Assembly: GCF_003751625.1 (NCBI RefSeq)
Contig: NZ_RJUL01000002.1
Span: 124,001-188,000 of the forward strand
Direction of reading: 5' to 3'
Origin: Gallaecimonas pentaromativorans
Lineage (GTDB): Bacteria > Pseudomonadota > Gammaproteobacteria > Enterobacterales > Gallaecimonadaceae
Length of the DNA: 64,000 nucleotides
Shown here: one piece after another, positions 24,997-33,974 of the stretch
How the letters are laid out: every line of letters starts with the position of its first letter
How positions within the stretch are numbered: the first letter of the stretch is position 1
The notes under the pieces: model-generated
The model's database searches: none
Told to the model about the DNA's origin: nothing
What the model saw: the letters and a program-made list of their open reading frames with translations, nothing else
Made by a program: the position numbers and the translations under genes

Positions 24997-26277
24997 ATGG
25001 CTGGAGCCATTTCACCCGCCGCTGTGACCAGCACGTCACAGCAGGGAAACCAGAGCTACTCCTTTGCCCTGGCTTCCATGACCTTTCTGTTCTTCATCAT
25101 GGGCTTTATCACCTGTCTTAATGACATCCTGATCCCGCACCTGAAGAACGTGTTCTCCCTGAACTACACCCAGGCCATGCTGATCCAGCTGTGCTTCTTC
25201 GGCGCCTATTTTGTGGTGTCCTACCCGGCCGGCATGCTGGTCAAAAAAGTGGGCTACAAGTGGGCCCTGGTGGTGAGCCTGATAGTGTCCGCCATCGGCT
25301 GTTTGCTGTTTATTCCGGCGGCCAGTTACCGGGTATACGGCCTGTTTTTGGGCGCACTCTTTATTCTGGCAAGTGGCGTAACCACCTTGCAGGTGGCGGT
25401 AAACCCCTATGTCACCATGCTGGGTAACCCCGATACCGCCTCTGCCCGCCTGACCTTAAACCAGGCCTTTAACTCCCTTGGCACCACCATTGCCCCTTGG
25501 TTTGGCGCCCTATTGATCCTCGGCGCCGCCACCGTGGCCGCCGACGGCATGAGCCCTGATCAAGTAGCGGCCCTGCGCCTGGAAGAAGCCGATTCGGTGA
25601 AATTCCCCTATCTGCTGCTGGCCATTGCCTTTGGCCTGTTGGCCGCCATTCTGGCCGTGCTGAAGCTGCCCGACCTTCGTGACCAGGAACAGGCCACCCA
25701 GGAAGATGCCACCACCGGCTCTGCCTGGCAGTACCGCCATCTGGTACTGGGCGCCCTGGGTATCTTTGTCTACGTTGGCGCCGAGGTATCCATCGGTTCC
25801 TTCCTGGTGAACTTCATCAGCGAAAGCAACATCGCCAACCTGCCTGAAGCCCAGGCGGCCCATTACGTGTCCTTCTATTGGGGCGGCGCCATGGTTGGCC
25901 GCTTCATCGGCTCGGCGGTGATGCGCTATATCGGCGCTGGCAAGGTACTGGCCTTCAACGCTCTGGCGGCCATCGTACTGCTGCTGGTGACCATCTTCGG
26001 CAACGGCCACCTGGCCATGTGGGCAGTGCTGGCAGTGGGGCTTTGCAACTCCATCATGTTCCCCACCATCTTCAGCCTGGCAGTGCATGGCCTTGGCAAA
26101 CATACCGCCCAAGGCTCCGGCATCCTGTGCATGGCCATTGTTGGCGGCGCCCTGGTACCGGTACTGATGGGGGTAACCGCCGACAGCATGGGTATCCAAC
26201 TGGCTTTTGCCCTGCCCATCGTCTGCTACCTGTACATTGCCTTCTACGGCGCCAAAGGCTCGGTGCCTCGCCACTAA
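24997..26277 (+). CDS. FHS-family sugar permease (GluP/NagP/FucP-like), copy 3
   Basis: A 426-residue paralogue closest to copy 1, starting MAGAISPAA at ATG 24997 after ACGAGGAA. It keeps [27 protein letters not shown]-type helix 1-2 and the ANPYV-like motif as VNPYVTMLG, one conservative change. Helix 1 has FFIMGF where the others have FFMWGF; the lost Trp is in the sugar-pathway helix, so specificity may differ. The conserved leader shared with copy 1 implies a segmental duplication including the promoter. It ends with a strong terminator. Confidence 0.9.
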   Translation: MAGAISPAAVTSTSQQGNQSYSFALASMTFLFFIMGFITCLNDILIPHLKNVFSLNYTQAMLIQLCFFGAYFVVSYPAGMLVKKVGYKWALVVSLIVSAIGCLLFIPAASYRVYGLFLGALFILASGVTTLQVAVNPYVTMLGNPDTASARLTLNQAFNSLGTTIAPWFGALLILGAATVAADGMSPDQVAALRLEEADSVKFPYLLLAIAFGLLAAILAVLKLPDLRDQEQATQEDATTGSAWQYRHLVLGALGIFVYVGAEVSIGSFLVNFISESNIANLPEAQAAHYVSFYWGGAMVGRFIGSAVMRYIGAGKVLAFNALAAIVLLLVTIFGNGHLAMWAVLAVGLCNSIMFPTIFSLAVHGLGKHTAQGSGILCMAIVGGALVPVLMGVTADSMGIQLAFALPIVCYLYIAFYGAKGSVPRH

Positions 26278-26297
26278 AGCCATTGTTGCAAAAGAAG

Positions 26298-26324
26298 ACC
26301 GGCGCTGTTGCGCCGGTTTTTTTT
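26298..26324 (+). terminator. Terminator after FHS permease 3
   Basis: 8-bp stem ACCGGCGC / GCGCCGGT, TGTT loop, and seven or more T residues. Confidence 0.92.
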
Positions 26325-26332
26325 GCCTCTAG

Positions 26333-26361
26333 ATTGTAGTCATTCTCAATTGCGTATACAT
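26333..26361 (+). promoter_or_regulatory. Probable Fur box and promoter
   Basis: On the reverse strand the segment reads GCAATTGAGAATGACT, very close to the usual Fur-box core GCAAATGAGAATGATT. It overlaps a TATACA -10-like element at about 26355-26360. The downstream siderophore-interacting protein gene makes iron control likely. Binding is inferred. Confidence 0.6.
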
Positions 26362-26386
26362 TGTTTCCCATGTTTACGGAGGTGCT

Positions 26387-26644
26387 ATGAAAGAAGACAA
26401 CCGTTCTCAGGTGGTGTCGGTTCGCCTTAATGCCGAGCAGCTCGAGTTCCTCAACCGCATGAAGGCGGAGATGGAAAACGACATGGAAACCGAAGTGGCC
26501 ATGGCCACGGTGATACGGCGCATCCTCAGCCGCTATATCAGCAAGCATCAGCAAGGGGGTGGCGATCGGCTGCGCCGGTTCATGGAACTGGAAGCCCGGG
26601 TCGCGACCCTGGAAAGCAAACTGGCAACCTTGGAGAAGTCCTGA
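26387..26644 (+). CDS. Small ribbon-helix-helix-like protein with C-terminal coiled coil
   Basis: An 85-residue protein with start ATG 26387 after ACGGAGG. Residues 8-50 look like a ribbon-helix-helix DNA-binding unit: beta strand QVVSVRLN, then helices around EQLEFLNRMKAEME and VAMATVIRRILSRYI. The last 25 residues (RFMELEARVATLESKLATLEKS) form heptads, so a short coiled coil is likely. The stop overlaps the next start (TGATG), coupling it to the siderophore-interacting protein gene under the same Fur-like box. A local regulator of the operon is a reasonable guess; no family is firmly recognised. Confidence 0.7.
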   Translation: MKEDNRSQVVSVRLNAEQLEFLNRMKAEMENDMETEVAMATVIRRILSRYISKHQQGGGDRLRRFMELEARVATLESKLATLEKS

Positions 26645-27432
26645 TGGCCGAGCGTCCTGCCCCCAGGCTGGTAGAAGTGCATTCCAGCCAGCGTCTTACC
26701 CCCCATATGCAGCGCGTGGTACTGACCGGCGAGGCCCTTAAAGGGTTCCCGGTGGGCCAGGAAGGGGCCAATCTCAAGCTGCTGCTGCCCCACCCGGGCG
26801 ATGCCCTGCCCGACCTTGCCGCCTTTCCCCATGGCGCGGGTAAAAGGCCGGTTGTGCGCACCTACACGGTTCGCCACTACCACCAGGCCAGCAACCAGCT
26901 GACCATCGACTTTGCCCTCCATGGCGACGAGCACATGGGCCCGGCCAGCCGCTTTGCCGTTAACGCCAAGCCCGGCGACAAAGTCGGCATTGCCGGCCCC
27001 GGCCCGAAAAAACTGGAAAACCTCGATGCCGAGTGGTTCTTGTTTGCCGCTGACATGAGCGCCATTCCTGCTGCGGCCGGCATTATCGAGTCTCTGCCGA
27101 GGGATGCCATGGGCCACGCCTTTTTCGAGATCACCAGCAAGGCTGACCGCCAGCCGGTGATGGCGCCCCCCGGTATCACCCTTCATTGGCTGGTACACGG
27201 CGATGCGCAGCAGCCCAGCACCCAGTTGGTTGATGCCATCAGCCGCCTCGACTGGCCGCAAAGCGCCCCTTGCGTCTTTGTGGCCGGTGAAGGCAGTGCG
27301 GTCCGGGCTATTCGCCGCTACCTGATTGACCAGCACGACATCCCCCGTAAGGGCATGTATGCCAGCGCCTACTGGAAGATTGGCCTTAGCGAAGATGAGC
27401 ACCAAGTTCAAAAGCGCAGCGAACAGGAATAA
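26644..27432 (+). CDS. Siderophore-interacting protein (SIP/ViuB-type ferric-siderophore reductase)
   Basis: A 262-residue NAD(P)H:flavin oxidoreductase-type protein that releases iron from ferric siderophores in the cytoplasm. The N-terminal FAD-binding barrel has the family pattern RTYTVRHY at 72-79 (FAD isoalloxazine contact), with GDKVGIAGPGPKKL following. The C-terminal nucleotide domain has FAADMSAIPAAAGIIESLP and the late VFVAGEGSAVRAIRRYL plus YWKIGLSEDEHQ, both typical of SIP. It is coupled to the upstream RHH-like gene and both follow a Fur-like box, so expression should rise in low iron. No siderophore receptor or synthesis genes are in the window. Confidence 0.9.
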   Translation: MAERPAPRLVEVHSSQRLTPHMQRVVLTGEALKGFPVGQEGANLKLLLPHPGDALPDLAAFPHGAGKRPVVRTYTVRHYHQASNQLTIDFALHGDEHMGPASRFAVNAKPGDKVGIAGPGPKKLENLDAEWFLFAADMSAIPAAAGIIESLPRDAMGHAFFEITSKADRQPVMAPPGITLHWLVHGDAQQPSTQLVDAISRLDWPQSAPCVFVAGEGSAVRAIRRYLIDQHDIPRKGMYASAYWKIGLSEDEHQVQKRSEQE

Positions 27433-27458
27433 AAAAACCGGCCTTGGCCGGTTTTTTT
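27431..27458. terminator. Bidirectional terminator between SIP and the chemoreceptor
   Basis: Stem AACCGGCC / GGCCGGTT with a two-base loop, A-run left and T-run right. The chemoreceptor stop codon overlaps its edge. Confidence 0.9.
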
Positions 27459-29010
27459 ATTTCTTAAAGCGGGTCACCAACTCGTGCATGCCGCCAGCCA
27501 CCTGTTTTAGCCGGCCAATACTGCTGGCGGCCGCCTCGGATTTGCCAAGGCTTTGGCGCGCCAGGGTGGAGATGGTGTTTACCTGGCGGTTGACCTCTTC
27601 GGCCACATGGGATTGCTCTTCAACGGCGGTGGCCATTTGCATGGACATGTTGGCAATGGCGCCCACCACATCAGCGATGTTGTCCAGCACACCTTCGGCT
27701 TCACGCACATGCTCAAGGCCCGACTCGGCGCCGTCGCGGCCATGGCCGGCCACCCGCACCGCGTTTTGGGCGCGACGGCTCAGCTCATCAATGATTTGGT
27801 GAATTTCCTGGGTGGAATCCTGGGTGCGCTTGGCCAGTTGGCGCACTTCATCGGCCACCACCGCAAAGCCCCTGCCCTGCTCCCCGGCCCTGGCCGCTTC
27901 AATAGCGGCATTAAGGGCCAGCAGGTTGGTCTGCTCGGCAATTTGCTCGATGATTTGCGCCGCCTGGGCAATGCGGCCGCTTTGGTCAGACAACGCCGCC
28001 ACCGATTCGCTGATGTTATCGACAGTGTCTTTAAGCTGCTCGATGGCCTGGCGGGTGGTCTGGGCGGTAGTGCGCCCCTCCCGCGCCAGCTGATTGGACT
28101 CTTCGGCCTTGGTGGCGGTCTCCTGCACATGCTGGGAAACCTCGGCGATGGTGGTGGTCATCTGATGCATGGCGGTGGCCACCTGCTCGGTCTCGCCCTG
28201 TTGGCGCTGCATCTGGGCGCTGGCTTGCTGGGCTTGGTCCAGGCCGTTGTTGCACTGGCGGGCCACCTCCCCTGAGGCGTCTTCGATACGCGACAGCACC
28301 GTATCCAAATGGGCCTGGGCACTTAAAATGCGCACCTTAAGCTCACCGAGAAGGTTATGACTGTCGGTGTAGCTTTTTACCGCCAAAGGGTCTGAGAAGT
28401 AACCGCTTAGCAAGGCATTAAGGGTGCTTAGGGTGCGCTGGCGGCTGGCGCTGACCCAGGAGCCGTAAAGCAGCAAGGTAATAACAAGCGCCAGTTCCGA
28501 CGCCCCGTCAAAGCCCAGCAGATACAAACCACCAGCCACAGCCAGGGCCAACCCCAAGGCCAGATATTGAGGCGGAAGGCGCAGCCTGGGCTCGGTGCGC
28601 TTACCGGTGTTTATCTTTTGGTACAACAGCTCGGCCCGGGCGACGTCTTCCCGGGAGGGGCAACTTCGAACCGACTCAAAGCCCACCACCTTGCCCTGCT
28701 CGGTTACCGGCGTAACGTAGGCATTTACCCAGTAGTGATCGCCGTTTTTACAGCGGTTTTTAACCAGCCCCATCCAGGGTTTGCCGGCCTTGATATGCGC
28801 CCACATCACCTTAAAAGCCGCCGCCGGCATGTCGGGGTGGCGCACCAGGTTGTGGGGCTGGCCGATCAGTTCATCCCGGCTATAGCCACTGACCTCCACA
28901 AAGGCGTTGTTACAGTGGGTGATGGTCCCTTTGAGATCGGTGGCGGAAATGAGCTTCACCCGGTCTGAATAAGTGCGTTCGCGGTTGGTTATCGGCAAGT
29001 TCTTTCGCAT
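27457..29010 (-). CDS. PAS-domain methyl-accepting chemotaxis protein, Aer-type, copy 1
   Basis: A 517-residue receptor. The start ATG 29010 ([11 protein letters not shown]) follows AAGGCGG and matches the paralogue. It begins with an Aer-like PAS domain ([24 protein letters not shown]; residues ~20-120, including [17 protein letters not shown] and [14 protein letters not shown]), which in Aer binds FAD and senses redox or oxygen. Two close hydrophobic helices follow at ~150-195, and a long signalling coiled coil has the highly conserved hairpin tip [32 protein letters not shown]. There is no periplasmic sensor domain. It converges with the SIP gene and is monocistronic. Cytoplasmic aerotaxis or energy taxis is the expected role. 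Confidence 0.93.
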   Translation of the reverse strand: MRKNLPITNRERTYSDRVKLISATDLKGTITHCNNAFVEVSGYSRDELIGQPHNLVRHPDMPAAAFKVMWAHIKAGKPWMGLVKNRCKNGDHYWVNAYVTPVTEQGKVVGFESVRSCPSREDVARAELLYQKINTGKRTEPRLRLPPQYLALGLALAVAGGLYLLGFDGASELALVITLLLYGSWVSASRQRTLSTLNALLSGYFSDPLAVKSYTDSHNLLGELKVRILSAQAHLDTVLSRIEDASGEVARQCNNGLDQAQQASAQMQRQQGETEQVATAMHQMTTTIAEVSQHVQETATKAEESNQLAREGRTTAQTTRQAIEQLKDTVDNISESVAALSDQSGRIAQAAQIIEQIAEQTNLLALNAAIEAARAGEQGRGFAVVADEVRQLAKRTQDSTQEIHQIIDELSRRAQNAVRVAGHGRDGAESGLEHVREAEGVLDNIADVVGAIANMSMQMATAVEEQSHVAEEVNRQVNTISTLARQSLGKSEAAASSIGRLKQVAGGMHELVTRFKK

Positions 29011-29116
29011 AGCATGGCCGCCTTGTTGACTTACGGTCACTTTATCGGCACCAGCAAGGGCAAATTGACTGTGCTGGGCCCTTTTTCATCGAAAGGGGCG
29101 TCAAATGGCTAACCAC

Positions 29117-29140
29117 AAAAAAGCCCGCCGATGGCGGGCC
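29117..29140 (-). terminator. Terminator after the SAH hydrolase-like gene
   Basis: Stem GCCCGCC / GGCGGGC with a GAT loop; on the reverse strand it is followed by TTTTTTGTGG, so it closes the reverse-strand gene ending at 29167. Confidence 0.85.
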
Positions 29141-29166
29141 TTATAACTTTTCCCTATCAATCAAAG

Positions 29167-30309
29167 TTATAGCACAGCTTTCCAGGCCGACTCTGGCAGC
29201 AGGTACAGGCCGGGTTCGGCCTGTTGGCCGGCGCCGACAATATGACCGATGCCGCTTGCCATCACCGCCAGGGTGACATCAAAGGCATTGAGGCTGTCGC
29301 CGTAACCGGCGGTGAGGTTGAACATGGAACCGTCGGCCAGCAGGTACAACGTGCGCCCGGGCAGCGCATAGGCGTTAACGTGGGGCATAGGCTGGCTATG
29401 AGGATGTTTTTTGAGGAAAGGTACGTCGATTTCCTGGGCCACGTGGCCGACGTTGAGAATAAAGGCGCCGTCTTTCATCACCGCCAAGTGGCGCTCACTC
29501 AGTACCCCTTTGGCGCCGGTAGCGGTGGCAATCACGTCGGCCCCTTTCACGGCCTCGGCCAAATCCACCACCGGCCAACCGTCATATTTGGCCTGCAGGG
29601 CGCGGGCCGGGTCCAGCTCCGCTACCTGAACCTGGGCGCCATAGGCCTTGGCAGACGCCGCGACCCCTTGGCCCACCAGGCCATAGCCAATGACGATCAC
29701 CGTTTTTTCGTGCAGGGTCAGGTGGGTGGTCTGGAAGAAGGTGTGCCAGGCGGTCAGGCCCACCATATGGCGGTTGTGCAGGCCTTCTTTGACCGGCAGA
29801 TCGTCCCAGTTGAAGATGGGGTAACGTGGGCTGACCCCGCCCAGGCGGCTGATGCCGGAGCCGGTGGCCTCCAGGCCGGCAACGATGGCCGGGCCCTGCT
29901 CGCTTTGGTGCAGGCGGGTGGTGAGGTCGGCGCCCATCTCACAAAGGTGGGTGGGACCCCAGGCCAGGGCCTTGTCGAACGAATCTGACCAATCCTGCTC
30001 GCTCATGTCGCGCCAGGCATGGGCCTCGGCGCCTTTACTGACCAGATAGGCCACCACATCGTCTTGCACCGTGGTGGGGTTGCAGGTGGTCAGAAAGACC
30101 TTGGCGCCCTTATCCAGCAGGCCCGTCACCAGCGGCGCCATTTTCAGATCCAGGTGCATGTTGCAGGCCAGGCGCACCTGGCTGAGGTCGGTCAGTGCCG
30201 CCACGGCAGCATTGGTACGAGGCATATGCAAGCTTGCCCAGGCAAGTTCGGCGGCAAAATCTTGGTACATAATCGGGTCCGGCAGACGAAAAGCGCTATT
30301 GTCGCCCAT
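29167..30309 (-). CDS. Divergent, short S-adenosylhomocysteine hydrolase homologue
   Basis: About 380 residues from ATG 30309 (MGDNSAF; an upstream in-frame ATG at 30378 exists without a clear ribosome site). The SAHH framework is plain: NMHLDLKM with His52, TTCN with Cys76, GADLT with Asp128, LEATG with Glu147, Lys174, NAD-binding GYGLVGQG at 208-215, and NVGHVAQEID. However, the position of catalytic Asp190 (human numbering) is His178, and the HPSF motif carrying His353 is replaced by GDSL (Asp338). The C-terminal tail ending KPDHYRY, which completes the neighbour's NAD site in normal SAHH, is missing. So hydrolysis of SAH is doubtful; a related NAD-dependent reaction is possible. Confidence 0.8.
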   Translation of the reverse strand: MGDNSAFRLPDPIMYQDFAAELAWASLHMPRTNAAVAALTDLSQVRLACNMHLDLKMAPLVTGLLDKGAKVFLTTCNPTTVQDDVVAYLVSKGAEAHAWRDMSEQDWSDSFDKALAWGPTHLCEMGADLTTRLHQSEQGPAIVAGLEATGSGISRLGGVSPRYPIFNWDDLPVKEGLHNRHMVGLTAWHTFFQTTHLTLHEKTVIVIGYGLVGQGVAASAKAYGAQVQVAELDPARALQAKYDGWPVVDLAEAVKGADVIATATGAKGVLSERHLAVMKDGAFILNVGHVAQEIDVPFLKKHPHSQPMPHVNAYALPGRTLYLLADGSMFNLTAGYGDSLNAFDVTLAVMASGIGHIVGAGQQAEPGLYLLPESAWKAVL

Positions 30310-30440
30310 AACCCCGGCCCTGTTAACTGCTTTGCCAAGGCGGCAATGTTCAATGAGGAAAGAATGTGCACCGCCCATAACTGGCCCCAGCCTTGCGTGT
30401 CTTTTAGGGCATTCAACTCAATGTATTAAGGAGCACATTC

Positions 30441-30707
30441 ATGATTAACCTCAATCACGCGCTGCACTCTTCCACCACCCACTCCCCCTTGCAGCTCGAG
30501 CAAAACCAGGGCCAAAGCCAACCCCTGGACACCAAAACCCCCGGCATTGGCCCCGGTACCGACACCGCTGCCGCCGGTAGCGCCGACACCCTTACCCTGT
30601 CCGGTGATGCCCTGGCGCTGTCGCAAGACCCCAAAGCCGGCCAGCAGCAAGCACCTTCAACCAATCTGTCCAAGGCGCTCAGCACCTACCGGCAGTTTTC
30701 GCGCTAA
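30441..30707 (+). CDS. Small low-complexity hypothetical protein (88 aa)
   Basis: ATG 30441 follows a strong TAAGGAG ribosome site. The protein is rich in Ser, Thr, Gln, Pro, Gly and Ala and appears largely disordered (for example GIGPGTDTAAAGSADTLTLS), ending in a short basic helix LSKALSTYRQFSR. It has no signal peptide and no Cys. It is divergent from the SAHH-like gene and followed by a terminator-like hairpin, which supports expression. I do not recognise the family; secretion-substrate or anti-sigma-like roles would be guesses. Confidence 0.6.
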   Translation: MINLNHALHSSTTHSPLQLEQNQGQSQPLDTKTPGIGPGTDTAAAGSADTLTLSGDALALSQDPKAGQQQAPSTNLSKALSTYRQFSR

Positions 30708-30711
30708 GTCG

Positions 30712-30750
30712 ATGGCGGGCACGGTTTTTTGACGCGCCCGCCTTCTTTTT
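30712..30750 (+). terminator. Terminator-like hairpin after the 88-aa gene
   Basis: Stem GGCGGGC (30714-30720) / GCCCGCC (30736-30742) with a 15-base loop, then TTCTTTTT. Confidence 0.65.
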
Positions 30751-30885
30751 GCCAAGCGGCAAACTATTGCCAGCTATCGGCAAAGGTTGACAGTTAAATC
30801 CTTGACCTCTCAGCTATTTACAATTTGACAACGCGCCATACTCCGGGCAGTATCCTTGCGCCTTCTTTTACAATGGACTGTGTCT

Positions 30886-31542
30886 ATGGAAATCAGCGTT
30901 TTTGATCGCCAGGGATCCCGCGAAGATGTCATCAGCGCTCCGCTTTATAACCTCACCATCGGCCTGACCTTGGCCTGGGGCTTTCTCGCCAACTGGTGGA
31001 TGGTCACCCATATCAACCCCTACGCCATTCTCTCCATCCACCCCATGGTGCTCTTTATCGGCTATTTTGCCTGCTGTTTTGGCGGGATCTATATCATTGA
31101 AAAGTCAGACAAACCCTGGATAAGCTTCCTTGGCTACAACTTAGTGGTGGTGCCCTTTGGCTTTGTTATCAACCTGGTGGTGGCCCAGTACCAACCCGAA
31201 CTAGTGGCAGAAGCCATACGCGTCACAGGCCTGGTGACCGTCGGCATGATGGCGCTGAGCACCCTCTACCCCGCCTTTTTCGCCCGCATCGGCGGCGCCC
31301 TGACCGCAGCATTACTGCTGGTTATCATCGTCGAAGTGGTGGAAGTGTTCGTCTTCAACACCCACCACGGCATTCTGGACTGGATTGTGGCCGCGATATT
31401 TTGTGGTTACATCGGTTACGACTGGGGCCGCGCCAACGCCATTCCCAAGACCGTCGACAACGCCATCGACAGCGCTGCCGCCCTCTATATCGACATCATC
31501 AACCTGTTCCTGCGGGTGCTGAAGATCCTCGGCCGCCGCTAA
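30886..31542 (+). CDS. BI-1/YccA-like inner-membrane protein
   Basis: A 218-residue integral membrane protein with seven hydrophobic segments, similar in layout to the Bax-inhibitor-1 (YccA/YbhL) family. The N-terminal VISAPLYNLTIGLTLAWGF is the usual first helix, and the closing loop DWGRANAI...AALYIDIINLFLRVLKILGRR matches the LYLDFINLFLxLLRILGxR ending of that family. Start ATG 30886 (MEISVF) is preferred to an upstream in-frame start. Family members are proposed proton-linked calcium leak or FtsH-regulating proteins; here only the fold is inferred. Monocistronic with terminator. Confidence 0.85.
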   Translation: MEISVFDRQGSREDVISAPLYNLTIGLTLAWGFLANWWMVTHINPYAILSIHPMVLFIGYFACCFGGIYIIEKSDKPWISFLGYNLVVVPFGFVINLVVAQYQPELVAEAIRVTGLVTVGMMALSTLYPAFFARIGGALTAALLLVIIVEVVEVFVFNTHHGILDWIVAAIFCGYIGYDWGRANAIPKTVDNAIDSAAALYIDIINLFLRVLKILGRR

Positions 31543-31553
31543 AAGGCAGGCAC

Positions 31554-31583
31554 AAAAAAGCCCGGCCAATGCCGGGCTTTTTT
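31554..31583. terminator. Bidirectional terminator between BI-1-like gene and chemoreceptor 2
   Basis: 9-bp stem AAGCCCGGC / GCCGGGCTT with CAAT loop, A-run and T-run on the two sides. Confidence 0.92.
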
Positions 31584-33132
31584 AATGGCGGAATCTCGCC
31601 ACCATCTCTTGGAGCTGCCCGGCTATCTGGTGCAGCTTGCCGACGTTATCCGACGAGGCCTGGGCCTGGCCAACGCTGTCTTTGGCAAGGTCGGCAATGG
31701 TCACCACCTGGCGGTTTATCTCTTCGGCCACATGGGCTTGCTCTTCCACGGCGGCGGCCATTTGCAACGACATGTCGGCAATACTGCCCACCTCGTCGGA
31801 AATGCCGCCAAGCATGGTTTCGGCCCGGCGCACCTGCGCCAGGCCCTGCTCGGCGTCGCTGCGGCCGGTATCGGCAATTTTCACCGCCGCATCGGCCTGG
31901 CGAGTAAGACGCTCTATTATCTGATGGATTTGCTGGGTGGACTCTTGAGTGCGGCTGGCGAGCTTACGCACCTCATCGGCCACCACCGCAAAGCCGCGGC
32001 CCTGCTCGCCAGCGCGGGCCGCCTCAATAGCGGCGTTAAGAGCCAACAGATTGGTCTGTTCGGCAATTTGCTCAATCATCATCGCCGCCTGGGCAATGCT
32101 GTGGCTCTCTGCCGAGAGGCTTTGTACCGACTGGCCAATGGCATCGACGGTGTCTTTAAGCTGTTCGATGGCGCTGCGGGTATCCCCGGCCACTTGGCGG
32201 CCATCGCGGGCCAGGCTGTTGGCACTGTCGGCCTTGCCGGCAGTGGCCTGAACATGCTCGGAAACCTCACTGATGGTGGAAGTCATCTGCTGCATGGCGG
32301 TGGCCACCTGTTCGGTTTCTTGCTGCTGGCGATGCATTTGGCTGGCCGCCTGCCGGCTCTGGTTAAGGCCGTCTTTGGCGCCAGTGGAAACGCTTTTGGC
32401 TGCATCGTCGATGCGGGTCATCACCATGTCCAGATGGGCACGGGTGGAGAGAATTTTAACCTTCAAAAGGCCCAGCTGATCGTTGTTGTCGGTAAAGCTT
32501 TTTACCGCCAGCTCATCGGCAAAGGCCCTGGGCAGGAGATCGCTTAAGCCTTCAAAAATGGCGTTGCGTTTGATACGGCTCCAGATGCTGTAAATGCCGA
32601 ATACCACCATCACCCAAATCTCGGCCGCCAGGCGCCAACCGAGAGCATAAAAAAGCCCCATGATGGCAGCGCCAAGGGCAATACCCACCAGTTGCGGCTC
32701 AAGCTTGGACAATTTGGCGCCTTTGCCTTGGTTGATAAGGCCATAAAGCGCCTCGGCGCGGGCGACATCACTGCGGCTTGGGCAGCTTCTAACCGACTCA
32801 TAGCCCACCATTTTGCCCTTTTCAGTGATGGGAGTGATGTAGGCCTGTACCCAGTAGTGATCGCCGTTTTTGCAGCGGTTTTTTACCAGGCCCATCCAGG
32901 GTTTGCCGGCTTTGAGGTGCTCCCACATGTTTTGAAAGGCGGCCGCCGGCATGTCTGGATGGCGCACGATATTCTGGGGCTGACCGAGCAGTTCGTCGCG
33001 GCTAAAACCGCTGATGTCGACAAACGCATCGTTGCAGTAGGAGATATTGCCCTGGAGATCGGTAATGGAAACCAAGCGCTGCTCGGCACTGAAGGTGCGC
33101 TCGCGGCCGGTTACCGGCAGGTTTTTTCGCAT
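31582..33132 (-). CDS. PAS-domain methyl-accepting chemotaxis protein, Aer-type, copy 2
   Basis: A 516-residue paralogue of the receptor at 27457-29010. Start ATG 33132 gives [11 protein letters not shown]. The PAS domain ([55 protein letters not shown]) is near-identical in its core. Two transmembrane helices around residues 150-195 ([18 protein letters not shown] and [13 protein letters not shown]) anchor it, and the hairpin tip [32 protein letters not shown] is fully conserved. Differences concentrate in the membrane region. A dyad TTTACGTCAGCGTAAT lies about 70 bases upstream of its start. Probably an energy-taxis receptor. Confidence 0.93.
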   Translation of the reverse strand: MRKNLPVTGRERTFSAEQRLVSITDLQGNISYCNDAFVDISGFSRDELLGQPQNIVRHPDMPAAAFQNMWEHLKAGKPWMGLVKNRCKNGDHYWVQAYITPITEKGKMVGYESVRSCPSRSDVARAEALYGLINQGKGAKLSKLEPQLVGIALGAAIMGLFYALGWRLAAEIWVMVVFGIYSIWSRIKRNAIFEGLSDLLPRAFADELAVKSFTDNNDQLGLLKVKILSTRAHLDMVMTRIDDAAKSVSTGAKDGLNQSRQAASQMHRQQQETEQVATAMQQMTSTISEVSEHVQATAGKADSANSLARDGRQVAGDTRSAIEQLKDTVDAIGQSVQSLSAESHSIAQAAMMIEQIAEQTNLLALNAAIEAARAGEQGRGFAVVADEVRKLASRTQESTQQIHQIIERLTRQADAAVKIADTGRSDAEQGLAQVRRAETMLGGISDEVGSIADMSLQMAAAVEEQAHVAEEINRQVVTIADLAKDSVGQAQASSDNVGKLHQIAGQLQEMVARFRH

Positions 33133-33199
33133 AGATGAGATCCGCACTGAAGCCACAGGGATATATCGGCAGCTTCATAAAAACATTAACAAAAAGCAG

Positions 33200-33215
33200 T
33201 TTACGTCAGCGTAAT
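33200..33215. promoter_or_regulatory. Dyad upstream of chemoreceptor 2
   Basis: TTTACGTCAGCGTAAT contains TTACG / CGTAA inverted halves. Similar sequences occur near 701, 4656 and 24868. It lies between the 3' end of the Zur-like gene and the chemoreceptor start, so it most likely acts on the receptor. The regulator is unknown. Confidence 0.4.
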
Positions 33216-33232
33216 ACGAACACTGTTTTGTA

Positions 33233-33679
33233 TCAATGCTGGCGGCAGCGGGCGCACAGGCCGTGGATCTCGAGGCCTTTGTCGGCCATGGCAAATTCCA
33301 GCCGCGCCGATTGCTCTTCAAGGGCGGCCAGCAACTTGGCGGCAACCGGCACTTCGTCTACATGGCCACAACTGTCGCAGATAAGAAACTGGGCACGATG
33401 CTCTTCGTGCTGGTGGCTGCAAAGTACAAAGCGGTTGGCCGAATCGAGCTTGTGTACCAGGCCCAGCTCCATAAAGAACTCCAGGGCGCGGTAAACGGTG
33501 GCGGGTTTGGGGTTGGGATGCACGGATTTAATGGCGTCTAACAGCTCATAGGCCGTTACCGGGCCCTGTTGGTCGGCCAATACGCTCAGCACATCAGCCC
33601 GCTGGCTGGTCCACTGGCGGCCTGACTGGCGGCAACGCTCTTCTGCTTCACGCAGTAACTGGCTGTTTTGACGCTTCAT
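33233..33679 (-). CDS. zur: Fur-family regulator, Zur-like
   Basis: A 148-residue Fur-family repressor. Start ATG 33679 (MKRQNSQLL) is used; an in-frame upstream start adds a non-conserved hydrophobic stretch. The winged helix (WTSQRADVLSVLAD; PKPATVYRALEFFMELGLVHKL) is followed by the metal-sensing part with CSHQHEEHRAQFLICDSCGHVDEV and a final CARCRQH. The CxxC pairs form the structural zinc site. The pattern (HEEHRAQFLICDSCG) is closer to Zur than to Fur or PerR. Zinc-dependent repression of zinc uptake genes is expected. Downstream on the other strand lies a CobW-type GTPase, a class often Zur-controlled, which supports the call. Confidence 0.85.
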   Translation of the reverse strand: MKRQNSQLLREAEERCRQSGRQWTSQRADVLSVLADQQGPVTAYELLDAIKSVHPNPKPATVYRALEFFMELGLVHKLDSANRFVLCSHQHEEHRAQFLICDSCGHVDEVPVAAKLLAALEEQSARLEFAMADKGLEIHGLCARCRQH

Positions 33680-33974
33680 GTGACCCGTTATTCGGCAATA
33701 AAGGACGGCCATTATCAGCCTTAAGCCAAAGGCACACAACCACAACGCGTTTGGCTAGTGCGATCAAGCATTTAGGGCACGCTGTATGGGTTTAACGCCC
33801 TGTCTTGAGCGGCCAATGGCTTTTACATTGCTCTGACACCTTTCTCCCTGGTGTAGGGATTTTCCGTCAGCCATGGATGGCGTTTTACGCCCTGACGCCG
33901 CTACCAGGCGCTAAATGTTCTGCGCCCCCGCCCAAAGTGCGAGACAATAGCCCCGCTGACAAAGAGGAGCTGTT

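Noticed and set aside
27458-33132. Possible recent duplication or mobile element explaining the two Aer-type receptors
   Set aside because: No flanking repeats, integrase or transposase are visible, and the two copies differ throughout their membrane regions; ordinary paralogy is enough.
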